From IMG/VR virus record IMGVR_UViG_3300010318_002693, positions 1 to 25,241 of that record: a DNA stretch of 25,241 nucleotides. The stretch is one strand, 5' to 3'. The translations under genes were made by a program, and so were the position numbers. The DNA comes from a virus. How positions within the stretch are numbered: position 1 is the first letter of the stretch; each line of letters begins with the position of its first letter. This document shows positions 1 through 9,600 of the stretch, one piece after another. The notes beneath the pieces are model-generated. The model did no database searches and was not told the origin of the DNA. It saw nothing but the letters and a program-made list of their open reading frames with translations.

Positions 1-408
1 CCTTGCATATCAGTACCAAAAAAACCGCTTGCTGCTATGAATGCAACTGCGATGTGGATGCCATTTGCACAACTGCCTCTGAATATTATGCAAGCAGTTG
101 TGAATGTGGTTGTTAATGGTCAAATACCAATCACGGATCAAGATCTCTTAGTAAATCACCCATCACCAAAATGCACACAATTAGTGGTATTCAGTTGTAA
201 TGAGCCACCAAAACCAAAACCTTGCCCAGTCTCAACTTTATGTGCTGAAGATGCTGCAGGCGGCGGCGCACATATCCGAAAAGCAACTGCTACTACAAAA
301 TCTGTTTTCATAAATGGTAAAAGAGTTTGTCGGACGGCGGATCCTTTGGGTCCACCATGTTTATCTTTAATTGCTACTGGAGCAGTAAACGTACTTATTG
401 GAGTTTAA
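1..408 (+). CDS. PAAR-like tail spike tip protein, 5' end probably outside the window
   Basis: The frame is open from base 1 to the stop at 406-408, so the gene probably begins upstream. In-frame ATGs at 37, 52 and 58 are alternatives, but none has a clear ribosome binding site. The C-terminal half has the PAAR-type signature: VFINGKRVCRTADPLG, then a conserved-looking proline-cysteine, then TGAVNVLIGV. An earlier VVVNGQIPI segment looks like a first, weaker copy. PAAR proteins form the sharp metal-stabilised cone that caps the central spike of contractile tails; in T4 the equivalent (gp5.4) is encoded between gene 5 and gene 6, and here the gene likewise lies just upstream of gp25 and gp6. 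The protein is cysteine-rich (seven cysteines in the open stretch), which fits a metal-binding tip, although I cannot assign ligands. It could instead belong to a PAAR-like cousin family. Confidence 0.72.
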   Translation, partial: PCISVPKKPLAAMNATAMWMPFAQLPLNIMQAVVNVVVNGQIPITDQDLLVNHPSPKCTQLVVFSCNEPPKPKPCPVSTLCAEDAAGGGAHIRKATATTKSVFINGKRVCRTADPLGPPCLSLIATGAVNVLIGV

Positions 409-410
409 TT

Positions 411-557
411 ATGGCAAAAGCAAAAGTTGGTCTTAGCGGTAAGAAGATCATTGAGTCGAAACCCAAAACTACTCGACAGGGATCTAGCAAGAATACAAAG
501 TATTCTGCTACTAGTCGCAATTGTGCAAAGAAGCGTTATCGTGGTCAAGGGCGATAA
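411..557 (+). CDS. Small very basic protein of unknown function, 48 aa
   Basis: The protein starts MAKAKVGLSGKKIIESKP and ends KKRYRGQGR. It is about one third Lys plus Arg, with almost no acidic or hydrophobic residues, so it is unlikely to fold alone and could bind nucleic acid or an acidic partner. The frame is also open upstream to an ATG at 327, but I chose ATG 411 because it begins 3 bases after the PAAR stop and because the extension would lie wholly inside the PAAR gene in another frame. From memory, a short protein of this type with a TRQG...NTKYSATSRN-like core sits in the same place in other marine T4-like phages; that is recall, not a search. Its function is unknown. Tight coupling to the PAAR gene suggests co-expression with the tail genes. 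Confidence 0.7.
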   Translation: MAKAKVGLSGKKIIESKPKTTRQGSSKNTKYSATSRNCAKKRYRGQGR

Positions 558-560
558 ATA
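553..560 (+). promoter_or_regulatory. Late-promoter-like motif GATAAATA
   Basis: The octamer GATAAATA overlaps the stop codon of the small basic protein gene. T4 late promoters use TATAAATA as their -10 element, recognised by the gp55 sigma-like factor, and T4-like cyanophages use close variants. It lies about 54 bases upstream of the gene starting at 614 and would serve it, gp25, gp6 and the giant gene. No -35 is expected for this class. AT-rich DNA yields this motif by chance, so its position is the main support. Confidence 0.45.
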
Positions 561-580
561 ATACTGGGATAGCAACCCCA

Positions 581-610
581 TTAAAAGTTCTGGTTATCTA
601 GCACTTTTAA
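581..610 (+). promoter_or_regulatory. Perfect 8-bp inverted repeat in the leader of the 614 gene
   Basis: TTAAAAGT (581-588) and ACTTTTAA (603-610) are perfect reverse complements around a 14-base loop, ending 3 bases before the ATG at 614. A smaller TGGG/CCCA hairpin (565-568 with 577-580) precedes it. It is followed by A's rather than T's, so it is not a classical intrinsic terminator for + transcription. It could hide the translation start, mark an RNA processing site, or stabilise the transcript 5' end made from the motif at 553-560. The stem is AT-rich and therefore weak. Confidence 0.4.
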
Positions 611-613
611 AAA

Positions 614-799
614 ATGGCAAATTCCCCGATCCCAGATCAAAGTGACGACTTTATTAAGTCGGGAATGACATTAATAACTGATCCCAGATCAGACATCTAT
701 CTCAACAGGGTAAATAAATCTTTACCACCAAAAGATAGAAATTCAAGATGGTGTGGTGGTAAAGGCGGTTTTGACGATTATGTTGAAAGATGGCACTAA
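614..799 (+). CDS. Small conserved-position protein of unknown function, 61 aa
   Basis: The protein reads MANSPIPDQSDDF at the start and ends GGFDDYVERWH. I do not recognise a domain. It is polar with mixed charge, has one cysteine in a WCGGKGG turn, and has no signal peptide or membrane segment. The last 10 bases overlap the ATG of gp25 at 790, a typical sign of translational coupling, which supports this being a real gene rather than leader sequence. No Shine-Dalgarno sequence is visible before its start, and the start lies immediately after the hairpin at 581-610. The repeated CCCAGATCA bases at 640 and 682 are short and probably chance. A small virion or assembly protein linked to the baseplate is a guess from position only. 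Confidence 0.6.
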   Translation: MANSPIPDQSDDFIKSGMTLITDPRSDIYLNRVNKSLPPKDRNSRWCGGKGGFDDYVERWH

Positions 800-1206
800 A
801 AGACATTTCAAATAAAGATTTTAAGAAATCTAGAAGTTTCAGGGATATTTCTACTAATCTGGTAAGAAATCCCTTTACGAAGGATGTCAGTGTCGTAAAA
901 GATGCCGATGCTATCAAACAAGCAATTAAAAATTTAGTGCTCACCGCTCCTGGTGAAAAACTTTTTAATTATCGATATGGATCTAAGGTGTATCAACTTT
1001 TGTTTGAGCCCTTAGATCCATTTTTAATTGATGCAATTCAGACGGAGATACTAAATACAATCAAGAATTATGAGAAGCGTGTAATTGTGACAGATTTGGA
1101 TTGTTTACCAGATTATGATAGTAACTCTATTAATGTGACGTTGGAATATCAAATTATCGGACTGCCTATCACGCAAACTGTCCAATTTGTCTTACAGAGA
1201 CCCTAA
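790..1206 (+). CDS. gp25: Baseplate wedge protein, gp25-like
   Basis: This 138-residue protein matches the GPW/gp25 family (T4 gp25 is 132 aa). It has the expected order: an N-terminal NPFTKDV segment, the helix DADAIKQAIKNLVLT (about residues 38-53), the signature PGEKLFNYRYGS (about 54-66), LLFEPLD, and a C-terminal beta region ending in VTLEYQIIGL. gp25 joins gp6 and gp53 in the core of the baseplate wedge and helps start sheath assembly; relatives include TssE of type VI secretion. Many family members carry a Glu-Pro-Arg motif after the second helix; here the same place reads YEKRV (codons 1072-1080), with Lys replacing Pro. The start overlaps the previous gene by 10 bases, and gp6 follows after 5 bases, so the genes are almost certainly co-transcribed. 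Confidence 0.93.
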   Translation: MALKDISNKDFKKSRSFRDISTNLVRNPFTKDVSVVKDADAIKQAIKNLVLTAPGEKLFNYRYGSKVYQLLFEPLDPFLIDAIQTEILNTIKNYEKRVIVTDLDCLPDYDSNSINVTLEYQIIGLPITQTVQFVLQRP

Positions 1207-1211
1207 TACTA

Positions 1212-3230
1212 ATGCAACCCAATAATTTAACAGCACTAGATTTTGAGGATATTAAAGCCTCAATCAAGTCATATCTGAGGACTCGCACTGAGTTTACAGA
1301 TTATGACTTTGAGGGCTCTAGTTTGTCGTATATGGTGGACCTGTTAGCATATAACAGTTACTACAGTGCATTCATGGCAAACATGTCTATGAATGAGGCA
1401 TTTATCTCGTCAGCAACAATTAGAGATAATGTTGTTAATGTCGCAAAACTTTTAAATTATACTCCCAGATCAACTACTGCTTCTACAGCATATTTTCACC
1501 TAGACATTCAGACAGAATTAACTGGTGGAGTATATCCAAATAATATTACACTTCCAGCAGGACCTATTGCAACTGGTGGTAATTATACTTGGAATTTGTT
1601 AGAGTCTAGAACCGCTGAAGTAAATCAAACAACTGGTATTGCACAATTTAGATGCGTTAAAGTCCAAGAAGGAAGTGTAATTAACTTTTCTTATGTTGTA
1701 AACAACTTTATTAAGCAAAAATTTATAATTCCATCTGAGGATGCAGATACATCCACTTTAACTGTTAGTGTAAGAGCAAACGAAAATACTACTGATTCCG
1801 ATACCTACAATCTAGTAGAAAATATTACGAATATTAAGTCTACAGATAGAATTTACTTTTTATCTGAAACAGAAGATATGCGTTATGAGTTGACTTTTGG
1901 TGATGGTGTTATTGGTAGAAAACTGGGTGATGGTGAAGTTATTGATCTTGAGTATTTGGTTACTGCTGGAGCAGAAGCAAATGGCGTTGCAACATTCACC
2001 TTCGTTGCAACTCTTACCGATAGTCTTGGGGTAAATTACGATCCTGAGGATGTCGATTTAACCGTAGCAGAAACATCTAAGTTTGGTGCTGCCGAAGAAA
2101 GCATTGAGTCGATCAAATTCCAAGCACCAAGATATTACTCCACTCAATACAGGGCAGTCACATCTTCGGACTATGAAGTTATTACAAAAAAACTATACGA
2201 CAATACTAAAACAGTCGTTGCATATGGTGGCGATGAATTATCACCACCCGTTTATGGTAAAGTTTACGTTGCAATCAAAACAAAGTCTGGATCTAAACTG
2301 AATGATACTACCAAAAAGAGTATTTCGCAGCAGTTGAAACCATATGCGATGGCATCTATTGAACCTGTGATTGTAGATGCAGATTCGATTTATATCTATC
2401 CGAAGGTTTTCATTACATATGACCCTGCTTGCTCAGCAAGAAGTGTCTCTGGTATTACTGCAAATGCTCAAAATGCAATTAATGAATGGGCATCGCAAAC
2501 GGGTATTAATAACTTTAATGGCAATTTCAGTCTTTCTAAATTTACAAAGGCAATTACCCTAGCAGATAGATGTATCGCTGATGTTACTACACAAATATCT
2601 CTAGTTAAGTATATCAATCCTGCTATTGCAGAAACAAACACATATTGCATTTCCACAGGATCTCCACTGTATAACAGTGCTCCAGGTAACGATGGTAGTG
2701 GTGGTGAAGATTGCTACAAAGAACCAGTTGTAAAATCATCCAGATTTAGGACTAAAGATAGACCAACTGTTGATCAGTATTTTGAAGACACTGGATTTGG
2801 TAAACTCTACACATATTACAATAGTGGTAATAGAAAGATCATTACAAATAACGATGCGGGCACAGTAAACTACGATACTGGTGAAATTTGTTTTGGTCCA
2901 ACTAACGTTATTGGATCGGGTGGCAATAATCTGCCTGTTGATGATTTAGGTAATGTTGATGATAGCGATCAAGCAAAAGCAGATCTTGGTGAAATCCGAA
3001 TTGCGGTCCAAATTATTCCCGCAAACTCCTCTACTATTGGAGTCCCAGATCCATCGACCGTATTGGAAATTGTTATCCCAACAATCTCCGTAAATCCAAT
3101 TGGGACAATACTTCCTTCCAGTATCCCACTAAATAGTCTTGCGCCTAGTGACTTTGAAGTTACACCAGTAACAATCGAAATTCCAGATATTACTGTCGGC
3201 GGTGACCTGTCCTTCTTAAACTGTTTCTGA
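1212..3230 (+). CDS. gp6: Baseplate wedge protein, gp6-like
   Basis: At 672 residues this is close to T4 gp6 (660 aa). The N-terminus has the pattern I associate with marine T4-like gp6: DFEGSSLSYMVDLLAYNSYY, then SMNEAFISSATIRDNVV and LLNYTPRS. The middle (about residues 210-420) contains RYELTFGDGVIGRKL, a common motif of the gp6/Baseplate J group, and YYSTQYRAVTSSDYEVI. The C-terminal third is less familiar: it holds four cysteines, a YYNSGNRKI segment and a long run rich in Val, Ile, Pro and Ser. In T4, gp6 dimers form the inner ring that holds the wedges together and responds to sheath contraction. The gene lies 5 bases after gp25, and the giant gene begins 5 bases after its stop, without a visible ribosome binding site in either gap. 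Confidence 0.93.
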   Translation: MQPNNLTALDFEDIKASIKSYLRTRTEFTDYDFEGSSLSYMVDLLAYNSYYSAFMANMSMNEAFISSATIRDNVVNVAKLLNYTPRSTTASTAYFHLDIQTELTGGVYPNNITLPAGPIATGGNYTWNLLESRTAEVNQTTGIAQFRCVKVQEGSVINFSYVVNNFIKQKFIIPSEDADTSTLTVSVRANENTTDSDTYNLVENITNIKSTDRIYFLSETEDMRYELTFGDGVIGRKLGDGEVIDLEYLVTAGAEANGVATFTFVATLTDSLGVNYDPEDVDLTVAETSKFGAAEESIESIKFQAPRYYSTQYRAVTSSDYEVITKKLYDNTKTVVAYGGDELSPPVYGKVYVAIKTKSGSKLNDTTKKSISQQLKPYAMASIEPVIVDADSIYIYPKVFITYDPACSARSVSGITANAQNAINEWASQTGINNFNGNFSLSKFTKAITLADRCIADVTTQISLVKYINPAIAETNTYCISTGSPLYNSAPGNDGSGGEDCYKEPVVKSSRFRTKDRPTVDQYFEDTGFGKLYTYYNSGNRKIITNNDAGTVNYDTGEICFGPTNVIGSGGNNLPVDDLGNVDDSDQAKADLGEIRIAVQIIPANSSTIGVPDPSTVLEIVIPTISVNPIGTILPSSIPLNSLAPSDFEVTPVTIEIPDITVGGDLSFLNCF

Positions 3231-3235
3231 AGTAG

Positions 3236-3640
3236 ATGACTATCAATAAGGTTTCTCAATCCGTTAAGTCGCTAACACCACAATTTATTGAGGACGATAA
3301 TCCTCTATTCAGTAAGTTTATTGAATATTATTATAGGTCTCAGGAAAAGACTGGTTATGGTCAGAATATCCTGAATCAGTTTTTGTCGTATATGGATATC
3401 GACAAACTGAATGTCGATATTTTAGATGGTGCTACAAAGGTTGTAGAATCTATTGATGCTTCTGCTGATACTATCATTGTTGAAAATATTGATAGTTTTC
3501 TAGAGAATGACGGCACGGTATTAATTGATGATGAAGTAATCTATTACGAAAAAGCAGTTGCATCCCCTAGTGTTGCACTAAGTCCTGGTATTTCGTACGA
3601 ACAAGTAAAATTAAAGTGGAATATTCTTTCCAATCCAATT
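3236..3640 (+). other. Baseplate-type module, first half (N-terminus of giant protein)
   Basis: Residues 1-135 contain TPQFIEDDNPLFSKFIEYYY followed by ILNQFLSYMDIDKL. In many tail proteins of large myoviruses I recall an acidic 'F-I-x-x-D-x-P-x-F-x-x-F-x-x-x-Y-Y' stretch leading to a 'DID' segment and then directly into the sequence that appears here only at 5192-5485. The segment VLIDDEVIYYE at about residues 97-107 resembles the short G-x-I-x-I-D-x-E-x-I-x-Y beta motif found again near 5750. Confidence 0.6.
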
Positions 3641-6600
3641 AATAATTTTGACGGTGTTACTCAGAGATTCCCACTTTTATCCCAAGATAATCCTGTAGCA
3701 CCTCCATCTGCAGCACACTTATTAATCAAACTTTACGGTAGATATTTAATTCCAGATATTGATTTTACTGTAGAGGGTGATGATGTTATCTTTACTGTTG
3801 CGCCAAGAGAAAAGTTGATCTCTGACGATGCGGTCGAGACATCAGTCATTTTTTATAATGGTTTTGTTGAAAATACCATCTATACACTAGATAATATTTC
3901 TAGTCAGTTTACTTCTGGTAAAAAATCGTTTTCCATCAGTCGTGGTGGTCAATCATATCAACCAATTGTTGATGAATATGTCATTGCTTATTATGATGGC
4001 ACATTACTAACACCAAAAACGGATTATTCCTTTGATGGTAATCTAATTACATTTTCGTTTGAGCCTATTCCTGGCAGATTGCTGCATCTATTCTCCATCG
4101 AAGCACCAATTCCTTCTTTTGGATCTGGTGCTGTTGGATATTCTCGTGTTAATGATGTAGGTCAAATTACTTCCATCGAAGTAAGTAATACTGGATCTGG
4201 TTATAAAATTGAATATCCACCGAAGATTACAATTAACTCTGAAAGGGGTCAGAATGCCTCTGCAAGACCTTTAATTAATGGTATTGAGAAAGTAACCCTT
4301 CTTGAGGGTGGAAGAGGTTACAGCAGCACCAACCCCCCAACTGTGTCTATTGAAGATCCAACAGAGGATGGGGCAGCATTACCTAAAATTGAAGCAGTCG
4401 TTGAAAATGGATCGGTAACTTCTCTAAACGTAATTAACTCTGGTAGTGGTTATACATTCACTCCACGTTTGTCCTTTGTACAACCAGGCGGTGCAGAGTT
4501 AAGAAAACCAACACTTATTGCAGGGTCTGTTGCTGGTCCTATCAATATCTTAAATCCTGGTCAGGGTTATACAACTGCACCAGCAATCTATGTTGATGAA
4601 CCAACTGGTGAGAATGGTATTAAGGCATCTTTACGAGCAGTTGTAACTGATGGTAAAATCACTTCGGTTGAGATTTTAAATGCTGGTCAAGGATATGAAA
4701 TTGAGCCTAGAATTGCTGTAATTGATCCTGTTGGTGCTCAAGTTTTAGAGACACGAGTTGATGGTAATGGCAGAGTAATTAATATTGAATTATTGAATGG
4801 TGGATCTGGATATGAGGATATCCCATCTGTTTATATTGTTGATAATAGAGTTGATCCTATCACTGGGGCATATGCTGGTGGTAGTGGTGCTACTGCAGCT
4901 GCTGCAATCTTTAATGGTCAGATCACAGATATTAACGTTACTAACTTTGGATCTGGGTATAGTGCAGATTTCCCACCAAAGGTAGTTATTCAGTCTCCGC
5001 CAAAAGCATCCGCTTCTGCAGAGATTGGTCTAGGAAAGGTAACAGGTTTCGCTATCATTCAAAGTGGTGAAGGATATGAGAAATGTAGATTGGAAGGTTG
5101 CGCGAGAGCAGCGAGTGGTATTAGTGGATATACTGAGGATGGCAATGTAAGATTTACTAACAACACGGTTGCTGCTGCACACTCCAAAGATTCTGAAGTT
5201 AAATGTTTAGATAGTCTTTTTGTAAAGAGACTTCTTGATAAATTTACAGAGCAGTATTTACCTGATGTCCCTCAGTTAGACTATAAGAGTATTGATGTTA
5301 GAAACGCAATTAAAAACATCAAAACTTTTTATTCTACAAAGGGCACATCTTTTAGTGTTGCATATCTATTCAAACTTCTTTATGGTGAGAATGTTTCTAT
5401 CTCATATCCTAGAGATCAAATTATCAAACCATCTGCGGCAACATGGTCTATTAATACAGTCTTAAGAGCAAAGCTTGTTTCTGGTAATCCAGTAGATATT
5501 CAAGATGGTCTTCTGCAACAACTTGAGGATATTGCAGATGCTAATGTTAAACCTGCTAGTGCGCTAGTAGAAAACTATATTTCTATCAAAACTTCTGAAT
5601 CTGAAATTTATGAATTGGTTTTATCGGAAGAAACTATTGATGGTAATTTTGTTGTTCCTTATAAGACGAAACTTGCTGAGCCACTGACTGAAACTACAGA
5701 TATTATCACGGTTGACTCAACTATTGGTTGGCCAGAAAGAAACGGCGAATTTATTATTGGTGGTAGTGAAGTTGTAAGATATAAGGAGAAGTCTTTAAAC
5801 CAATTTATTGAATGCACCAGAGCAATTAGCGGCGTTGCTCAGGTTTGGGACTCTGCAACTGAAGTTTCTTCAAACTTTAGAGTTTACATTAACAAAGATA
5901 CCGCTCAAGAAGTGGTTATGGACATTACTGGTATTGTTGATGCTCAACAAACCACTCTTACTGATACTGGATCTTATTACCTTCCTGGTGATAAACTTAG
6001 TATTTCCAAATTAGGTGGCACTTCACAGAGTCCACTATTAACAACTTGGTTGTATAATGTTAAAAAACTATTAGAAGTCGAAAGTATTACTTTTGGTGGT
6101 GTCAACAACCAATCTGCGACTGTAACTTGTGCTTCCCCACATGGTCTTTTGGTTGGGGATCAGGTTACAGTATATGGTGCTAATCCAATTCTCTATAACG
6201 GCACATTTTTGGTTACCTCTAGAGATTCCACAACCGTATTCCAGTATAGACTACCACAACCAGCGGCAGTAGAACCTCAGGGTAATATTCTGATCTCGGT
6301 TGACCTTAATAAAGGTAAATCGTTGAATAATGCAATTCAGAATACTATTAGTCCTTATACTACCAATATTCAGAATTCTTTCTTCAATGATAATTATGTT
6401 TATGTTGCTTCTACGGGTATTCCAAACTATAATATTGGACCTTTCCCTGGATCAGCACTTCTTCCTGGCAACCAAAGAAAATTAAATAGATTTTTCCAAT
6501 CACCAACAACAATTTCCACTAAAACTGAAATTGTGCCTGGATCTATGGGCACCTGGGTCAATGGTGTGTCTATGTGGTCTTACAAGTCCACTCAAACTAA

Positions 6601-9600
6601 AACCTTTGGTGCTGTAACTTCAATTAGTATCAACGAAAGGGGCGCTGGATATGATGCTGCAAATCCACCAAGAATTACCATTGAAGGTGGTGGTGGATCT
6701 GGAGCATCCGCAAATGTAGTTGTTGATGGATCTCTAGACTCTGTTGAAGTTACTAATGGTGGTAGTGGATACACTTCTTCTCCACTAGTTTCTATCGTTG
6801 GAGGAGGTGGATCAGGTGCTGCAGCAACTGCAATTATCACAAAGGGTCAAGTATCTAGAATTCTTGTAAATCAGGGTGGTAGTGGTTATACCTCTCAACC
6901 ACAAATTACCATTGTTGGTGGCGGTGGATCTGGCGCTGCTGGCACTGCTTCAGTTAGAGGTCCTATTAAAGAGGTATCTATTAATGTTGGCGGTGCATCA
7001 TATACATCCGAACCTAAAGTTGTATTGAGCTCTGGCGCGGGTGCTGTTGCTCAGGCGATTGTTAATAATGGTAGAATTATATCTATTGCAATCATTTCTG
7101 CTGGTAGTGGATATACAACCGCTCCAGAAGTTACTATTCAGGGTGATGGTTTTGGTGCAGTTGCAAGAGCAACCATTGATATTGATGGTGAAAACGCTGG
7201 TAAAGTTACTGGAATTGAAATCATTAACAAAGGTATTGGTTATAGTCAGGGAACTACTGTAATCAATTTGACTTCTGTTGGTCAAGGAGCAACATTTACA
7301 GCAAATGTATTCAAATGGACTTACAACCTCCAAGAAACCACTGAATTCGATTCTGCTAAAGGTGCAATTTTTGTAGGATTGAATAATCAGTATGGTGGTG
7401 AGTATGCACACCTATCCAATCCACAAAGATTGAGATATATTCTTGGTGATAATTTATTTGAAACTTCAACTGGTCTTATTCAAGAGCAAGAAGATCAACT
7501 AGATCACTCTCCAATCATCGGTTGGGCATATGATGGAAACCCTGTTTATGGTCCTTATGGATATGAAGATCCAACAAATCAGGGATCCAATATTGCTAGA
7601 ATGAGATCTTCTTATGGTCTTAAGACTAATTTAGTGTATGATGAGATTACCAATATTAGTCCCAGTAGAGTTGATGGACCTTCTCTAAATGATGAGCCTG
7701 CTGGTAGATTTGTTGAAGACTATGAGTATATCTTTAATGGTGGAGATCTAGACCAATATAACGGTAGATTCTGTAAGACTCCTGAATTTCCAGATGGAAG
7801 ATATTGCTATTTTGTTACTATTGATGCATCAGATGATGGCAATCCTGTTTTCCCATATGTTTTAGGATCCAGTTACAATTCTGTTGTTGACCAATGGAAT
7901 TTGGTTGATTCTGCTGTCCAACAAAATATCCCAACAGGTGTTATTCGTTATAGAGATCCATATGAAAACGTTGATATTGATGTTGAAAGGACTCCAAATG
8001 CATCCACAAATGCGTTAACCCTAGAGAATGGTGATTTCTTAACCTTTGACGTTGAGGATGAGAATAGAGATGGTGTAATCACTCAAGATGAAATTGACGA
8101 TCCCGATCAAATTTTTGAAGAAGCACCTTTACAACTATTTGATTATTTCCCCAAAGTTAAAATTGACTCTAAGGTTGATATTGAAGTTGAGACTATCTCT
8201 AAATTTGAAAATGCAGCAGTAACTGGATTTACTATTGAAAATGCAGGTCAAAATTATCAAATCAATGATAGATTGATTTTTGATAATACTGATACTGATG
8301 GACAAGGAGCATCTGCACGAGTTTCTAGAATCGTTGGTGAATCTATTACAAATTATACCTTTGAAACAGTTGAAGGTATTAATTATGGTGTATTAACTAC
8401 TCAACAACCCCATAACTTGATTGCAGGAGACAATATATTTGTAGACTATACCCCAATCATGAATAACACGAATAAAGAATTCGTGGTGCGTCAATATAAG
8501 GGTATTGAAGAGATCAAGATCACTCAAACTGGTAGTGGATATAACAGTGACATTCCTCCCACAATTGTTGTTGATGGTGATGGTGAATCTGGTCAAGTTG
8601 AAGCTGTAGTCAGTAGCGTTGGATCTATTTCCTCTTTTAATATTATTAATTCTGGTAATGGATATACCAGAAATCCTAGATTGATTTTGAGTCACCCTCA
8701 AATCTTTAAGAAAGCAGACTACTACATTTCTTTACTTGAAAATAATAATTATGTTAAAATTAATGACGTTGTAGTAAATGATGCTAAAGAGGTCTTTATT
8801 TGTGGTAAATCTACAGATGCTCAAGGAGACACTGTAGGATTTGTTGCTAAACTTTCTGCAACTGGTAATAAAGATTGGCAGAGGACACTTGAAGCAACCG
8901 CACCTTCTCCTGGACCAACATACATGGAGTTTAATAAACTCTATGTTGATGGTAATAATATTTGGGTGGTTGGTAATAGCAGACCAAATATTAGTGTATT
9001 AGATGCATACAATCCCGACGTAGTATTAGCAAAATATACTCAGGCAGGTAATGGTCTGAGTGCAACTATTGATTTCCAAAGGGCATATGCTGGTATTTCT
9101 GGATCCACCAGAGCGGATGTTGTTACATCTCTAGAGAAACTTAGTGACACCAGATTTATTATGGGTGGATACACTAATACCAACTCAGGATCTCCATATG
9201 ATGCTTTCCTCGCAGTTGTAGACACCTCTGGATCATTTGTTGCTAAGAGAAAACTTGCATCAAACAATAAGTCCGAAAAAATTACTTCTATCAAAAAAAC
9301 TGATAATGGTGTATATTTCTCTATTGAAACAGCATTGTCGGCAAATGGTGTAGATGTAAATACTGGTATCGGCAAAGTTAGTATTTCTACCAGTTTAATT
9401 TCTGTAGACTGGATCAAAGAGGTTTCAAACTCTACATATTCTTTCCTAGACTCTTCTTTAGATGCTGATGAGTTTGGTGAATTTTATTTGTCTGCAACTT
9501 TAAGAGAAAAGGCATCTGATACCACAAGAGATTCTTTCTGGGTTGGTAAATTTGATGCAGATGCATCTGCAATTTGGAATTATCGCTATCTTGCTGGAAA

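Noticed and set aside
327-410. Longer start for the small basic protein at ATG 327
   Set aside because: The added 28 residues overlap the PAAR C-terminus in another frame and look unlike the rest of the protein. ATG 411 lies right after the PAAR stop and gives the typical MAKAK start.
581-613. Intrinsic transcription terminator before the gene at 614
   Set aside because: The stem is AT-rich and followed by A's instead of a T run, and a terminator there would block the downstream baseplate genes.
561-613. tRNA or other small RNA gene in the short gap
   Set aside because: The space is only about 55 bases, with no cloverleaf and no CCA end; two small hairpins explain the structure.
709-718. 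GTAAATAAAT as another late promoter before gp25
   Set aside because: It lies within the coding frame of the 614 gene, the match to ATAAATA is shifted, and the motif at 553-560 already serves the unit. Such AT strings are common by chance.
4124-5092. CRISPR-like array because of the regular ~117-base period
   Set aside because: The DNA copies are diverged and conserved only at protein level in one frame, the spacing varies in multiples of three, and no cas gene is near.
6592-6840. Minus-strand open frame opposite repeat array 2, encoding proline-rich protein
   Set aside because: The proline runs are simply the reverse complement of glycine-rich turns (GGTGGTGG) in the giant protein. There is no start context, and it lies wholly inside a strong + gene.
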